Positions 4,982 through 6,887 of a DNA stretch of 6,887 nt are shown piece after piece. Numbering within the stretch: position 1 is the first letter of the stretch; every line of letters starts with the position of its first letter. Position numbers and translations under genes: made by a program. Origin of the DNA: a bacterium (GTDB lineage: Bacteria > Bacteroidota > Bacteroidia > Cytophagales > Thermonemataceae); NCBI GenBank assembly GCA_025362415.1, contig JANYGM010000110.1, forward strand, positions 1 to 6,887, read 5' to 3'. The notes below the pieces were generated by a model that saw only the letters and a program-made list of their open reading frames with translations, did no database searches and had not been told where the DNA came from.

Positions 4982-5431
4982 ATGGCTATTCTTTTTGATA
5001 CAAATATTCTAGTGCATTTGGTTAGAGATAATAGCCCTGATGGTCAGCGTATAAGGCAAATAGTAAACCCTCATAGTGAAGTAGAATATATTTCTATTGT
5101 GAGCGTAGGAGAATTATATGCTTTTGCCCTTCAAATTGGTTGGGAAAGTGCAAAAATTGATAAAATGGATAAAGTGCTTGATTCTGTTACACAATTTGGT
5201 ATTTCTGAAGAAAGTGTTTTGAGAAGATATGCAGAAATAGACGCTTTTAGCAAAAGAAAACTCCCTAATAATCTTTTGCAAGGTAGTGCAAGAAAAATGA
5301 GCAAAAACGACCTTTGGATAGCCTCAATAGCCTCTATTTTAGAAATTCCACTTGCCACCACAGACAAAGATTTTGACCATTTGCACAATATTTATCTGCA
5401 AGTGCAATACCACGAACCCAATAATTTGTAA
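4982..5431 (+). CDS. vapC: VapC-like PIN-domain ribonuclease toxin
   Basis: A 149-aa cytoplasmic PIN domain, the normal length of VapC toxins, which are Mg2+-dependent endoribonucleases cutting tRNA or rRNA. The acidic residues expected of the active site are present: Asp6 in ILFDTNILVH, Glu44 in SVGELYAF, Asp110 in KNDLWIASIA, and Asp128 with Asp130 in LATTDKDFDHL. None is missing, so the enzyme should be active. It starts one base after the stop of the putative antitoxin gene, so the two are surely co-transcribed from promoter P2. The RNA target cannot be read from sequence. The assignment to the VapC family is strong; the symbol is a family name rather than proof of orthology. Confidence 0.88.
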   Translation: MAILFDTNILVHLVRDNSPDGQRIRQIVNPHSEVEYISIVSVGELYAFALQIGWESAKIDKMDKVLDSVTQFGISEESVLRRYAEIDAFSKRKLPNNLLQGSARKMSKNDLWIASIASILEIPLATTDKDFDHLHNIYLQVQYHEPNNL

Positions 5432-5446
5432 CACTTAAACCATTTT

Positions 5447-6187
5447 ATGAAATATTTTTTTACTTTGATAGGCTTTTTGCTGATTTTTTCTTCTTGTTCC
5501 AACTCATCAGAGGCTTTTTTGTTGAAAGGACGTGAACTTATGAAGGAGAAAAAATTTGTAGAGGCAATAGAAGCACTCAATAAAGCAATAGAAAAAAACG
5601 AAAAAAATGCAGATGCTTTCAATACTCGTGGTGTGGCTTATTTTGAGCAAAATGATTTTTCAAATGCTTTGCAAGACTATAATCAAGCCATAAAACTAGC
5701 TCCAAAAGACTACAAACCACTTTTTAATAGAGCAGAAACCTACAAAGCACAAGGAAACAAAGAAGACGCACTAAAAGATTATTCTGCAGCTATTTTGCTT
5801 GCACCACAACAAGGAAATACCTCTGGAATTGCTACTGGCACTGCGCTTGCAGACCTTTACAACAACCGTGGCGCACTACAAAGTGAACTAGGAAATAAAG
5901 AAAAAGCCCTTGCCGACTTTGATAAAGCAGTTTCTATAAATATAAATGATAGAAATGCCGTTTATAATAGAGGAAACATCTATTATAACCTTAAAAACTA
6001 CGAAAAAGCCGCAAAAGATTTTGCAAAATCAACAGAAATAGATGCAAAATTTGATAAAGGGTTTCATAGTTTAGGAACTACTTTTTTGCTTTTGAAAGAT
6101 AATGAAAAAGCCTGTTTAGCGTTTCTCAAAGCTGAAAAATTAGGAAATATTGCCGCAAAAACAGACAGAGCAGAAAACTGTAAATAA
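5447..6187 (+). CDS. TPR-repeat lipoprotein
   Basis: A 246-aa protein with a lipoprotein signal (MKYFFTLIGFLLIFSSC, predicted acylated Cys17) followed by six tetratricopeptide repeats at about 24-57, 58-91, 92-125, 137-170, 171-204 and 205-238. Good TPR consensus is seen in FNTRGVAYFEQNDFSNALQD, LYNNRGALQSELGNKEKALA and VYNRGNIYYNLKNYEKAAKD. A glycine/threonine-rich linker (about 122-135) separates repeats 3 and 4. The protein should be anchored in the cell envelope, most likely on the periplasmic side, as a scaffold for protein contacts; the partner is unknown. The residues after Cys17 (SNSSEA) are not strongly acidic, giving no clear surface-export signal. It begins 15 bp after the PIN toxin stop with no separate promoter that I can see, so it may be read through from that operon, although its function looks unrelated. 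Confidence 0.85.
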   Translation: MKYFFTLIGFLLIFSSCSNSSEAFLLKGRELMKEKKFVEAIEALNKAIEKNEKNADAFNTRGVAYFEQNDFSNALQDYNQAIKLAPKDYKPLFNRAETYKAQGNKEDALKDYSAAILLAPQQGNTSGIATGTALADLYNNRGALQSELGNKEKALADFDKAVSININDRNAVYNRGNIYYNLKNYEKAAKDFAKSTEIDAKFDKGFHSLGTTFLLLKDNEKACLAFLKAEKLGNIAAKTDRAENCK

Positions 6188-6217
6188 ATTAGGAATTAGA
6201 AATTGTGAATTATGAAT
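6187..6217. repeat. Heptamer tandem repeat (AATTAGG / AATTAGA / AATTGTG / AATTATG)
   Basis: Four consecutive 7-base units start with AATT: 6187-6193, 6194-6200, 6201-6207 and 6208-6214, followed by a partial AAT. The array begins on the last base of the TPR gene's stop codon and lies in the convergent gap to the next gene. Short heptamer arrays of this kind are known from several bacterial groups. No strong terminator hairpin was found in 6188-6282. Confidence 0.5.
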
Positions 6218-6282
6218 GTAAAATATTGATAATCAAATAATTATATAGTTTTTACTTAATCAAAACAAAACAACTACGAAAT

Positions 6283-6684
6283 TTACAAGCTATTCCAAAA
6301 AATCAGAAAGAAAACTACTGTCAAATAGCTCCAAAGGCAACTAAAACAAATGTGCATAATAGTTTCAAAGGTTTTGCCTCGCCAAAGTGCAGAAGAATAT
6401 ACAAAAAATTGAAAAAATAGCCTACAACCCCAAAAAACAAACATTCCAAAGGCTATTTTGTGCCCTAATTTTGTGCTTATAATCTCTTCATAAGCATTCA
6501 CACACAAAAGACCCATCAAAAATACCATAAGTGCCACAAAAAAAGTATGCACATACATTAGTTGTTTGTTGATGAGATTAAGAGAAGAAAGTTCAGTTTT
6601 CCACTTAAAGTATGCAGGGAAAATCACGTGAATAACCGCCAATATCATCAGCAAAAAACCTATTATTTGAAGTTGTAAAGCCAT
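6283..6684 (-). CDS. Four-helix integral membrane protein, function unknown
   Basis: A 133-aa protein with four predicted membrane helices at about 5-24, 43-63, 74-95 and 108-130, joined by short loops, so most of the chain is in the membrane. Noticeable conserved-looking segments are HVIFPAYFKWKTELSSLNLI after helix 1, QLMYVHTFFVALMVFLMGLL in helix 2, FWGCRLFFQF in helix 3 and SSALWRGKTFETIMHI before helix 4. His46, His75 and His111 near membrane edges are candidate functional residues. It resembles an uncharacterised family that I associate with Bacteroidota, without a named function. The ATG at 6684 is the only sensible start. It is convergent with the TPR gene, with a 95-bp gap, and its own promoter is not clear (a weak TATCCTTG at 6736-6729). 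Confidence 0.75.
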   Translation of the reverse strand: MALQLQIIGFLLMILAVIHVIFPAYFKWKTELSSLNLINKQLMYVHTFFVALMVFLMGLLCVNAYEEIISTKLGHKIAFGMFVFWGCRLFFQFFVYSSALWRGKTFETIMHICFSCLWSYLTVVFFLIFWNSL

Positions 6685-6887
6685 TTTAGGAATAATTTTG
6701 ATTTATATTTGATGTTTTTGTTCTTTTTCAAGGATAAAAATAGAAACAAAAAATGTATGTTTTATTTCTTGTTTGATGTAGAAATTACTGTTTTGAAAAG
6801 TATTTTTCCAAGTTGATTTTTTATGAAAATGTAGAAAACCAATGGTGTAAGCCATAAAATTAGGCAAATCTTGCTAATGTTCTACTA

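Noticed and set aside
6703..6855. 50-aa minus-strand frame beginning MAYTIGFLHFHKKS
   Set aside because: Composition is low-complexity Lys/Phe/Asn, with no domain, no promoter and no leader; it is likely chance in AT-rich DNA. No other gene is visible in 6685-6887.

Overview
The window is AT-rich and looks like a chromosomal segment from the Bacteroidota, probably a Cytophagales-type environmental bacterium. Three things point there: promoters of the TTTG / TAnnTTTG type, A-rich rather than Shine-Dalgarno leaders, and the protein types found (a LysA with a CETDTF motif, a Ser-Lys NfeD protease, a TPR lipoprotein). The lineage below phylum is a guess. No rRNA, tRNA or CRISPR array was found.

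Layout. The left third (1-3799) holds two minus-strand housekeeping genes: an NfeD-family membrane serine protease (290-1645) and lysA, diaminopimelate decarboxylase (2558-3799). The roughly 900 bp between them is a nest of non-autonomous, hairpin-forming repeats. It contains a 257-bp MITE-like element flanked by an exact 9-bp direct repeat, and two tandem palindromic elements (217 and 186 bp) that share their terminal inverted repeats. Inside the second lies a pair of REP-like GC-rich palindromes. Further repeats are an 86-90 bp hairpin at the left edge, a degenerate copy of one MITE arm at 180-196, a twin palindrome at 3996-4068 and heptamer tandem repeats at 6187-6217.

The middle (4212-5431, plus strand) is a small toxin-antitoxin-like island made of two modules. 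The first is a DUF4160-DUF2442 pair whose DUF4160 gene is broken by a one-base deletion and a Trp-to-stop change, while the overlapping DUF2442 gene is intact. The second is a 52-aa putative antitoxin followed one base later by a VapC-like PIN-domain ribonuclease. Both modules start from almost the same promoter: 30 of 31 bases are identical, including the spacer, with further similarity just upstream.

The right part holds a TPR lipoprotein gene 15 bp behind the PIN toxin, then, convergent, a four-helix membrane protein of unknown function (6283-6684, minus). The last 200 bp show no supported gene.

The most notable signals are the duplicated toxin-antitoxin promoter with one decayed module, and the dense layering of mobile palindromic repeats between lysA and the NfeD gene.
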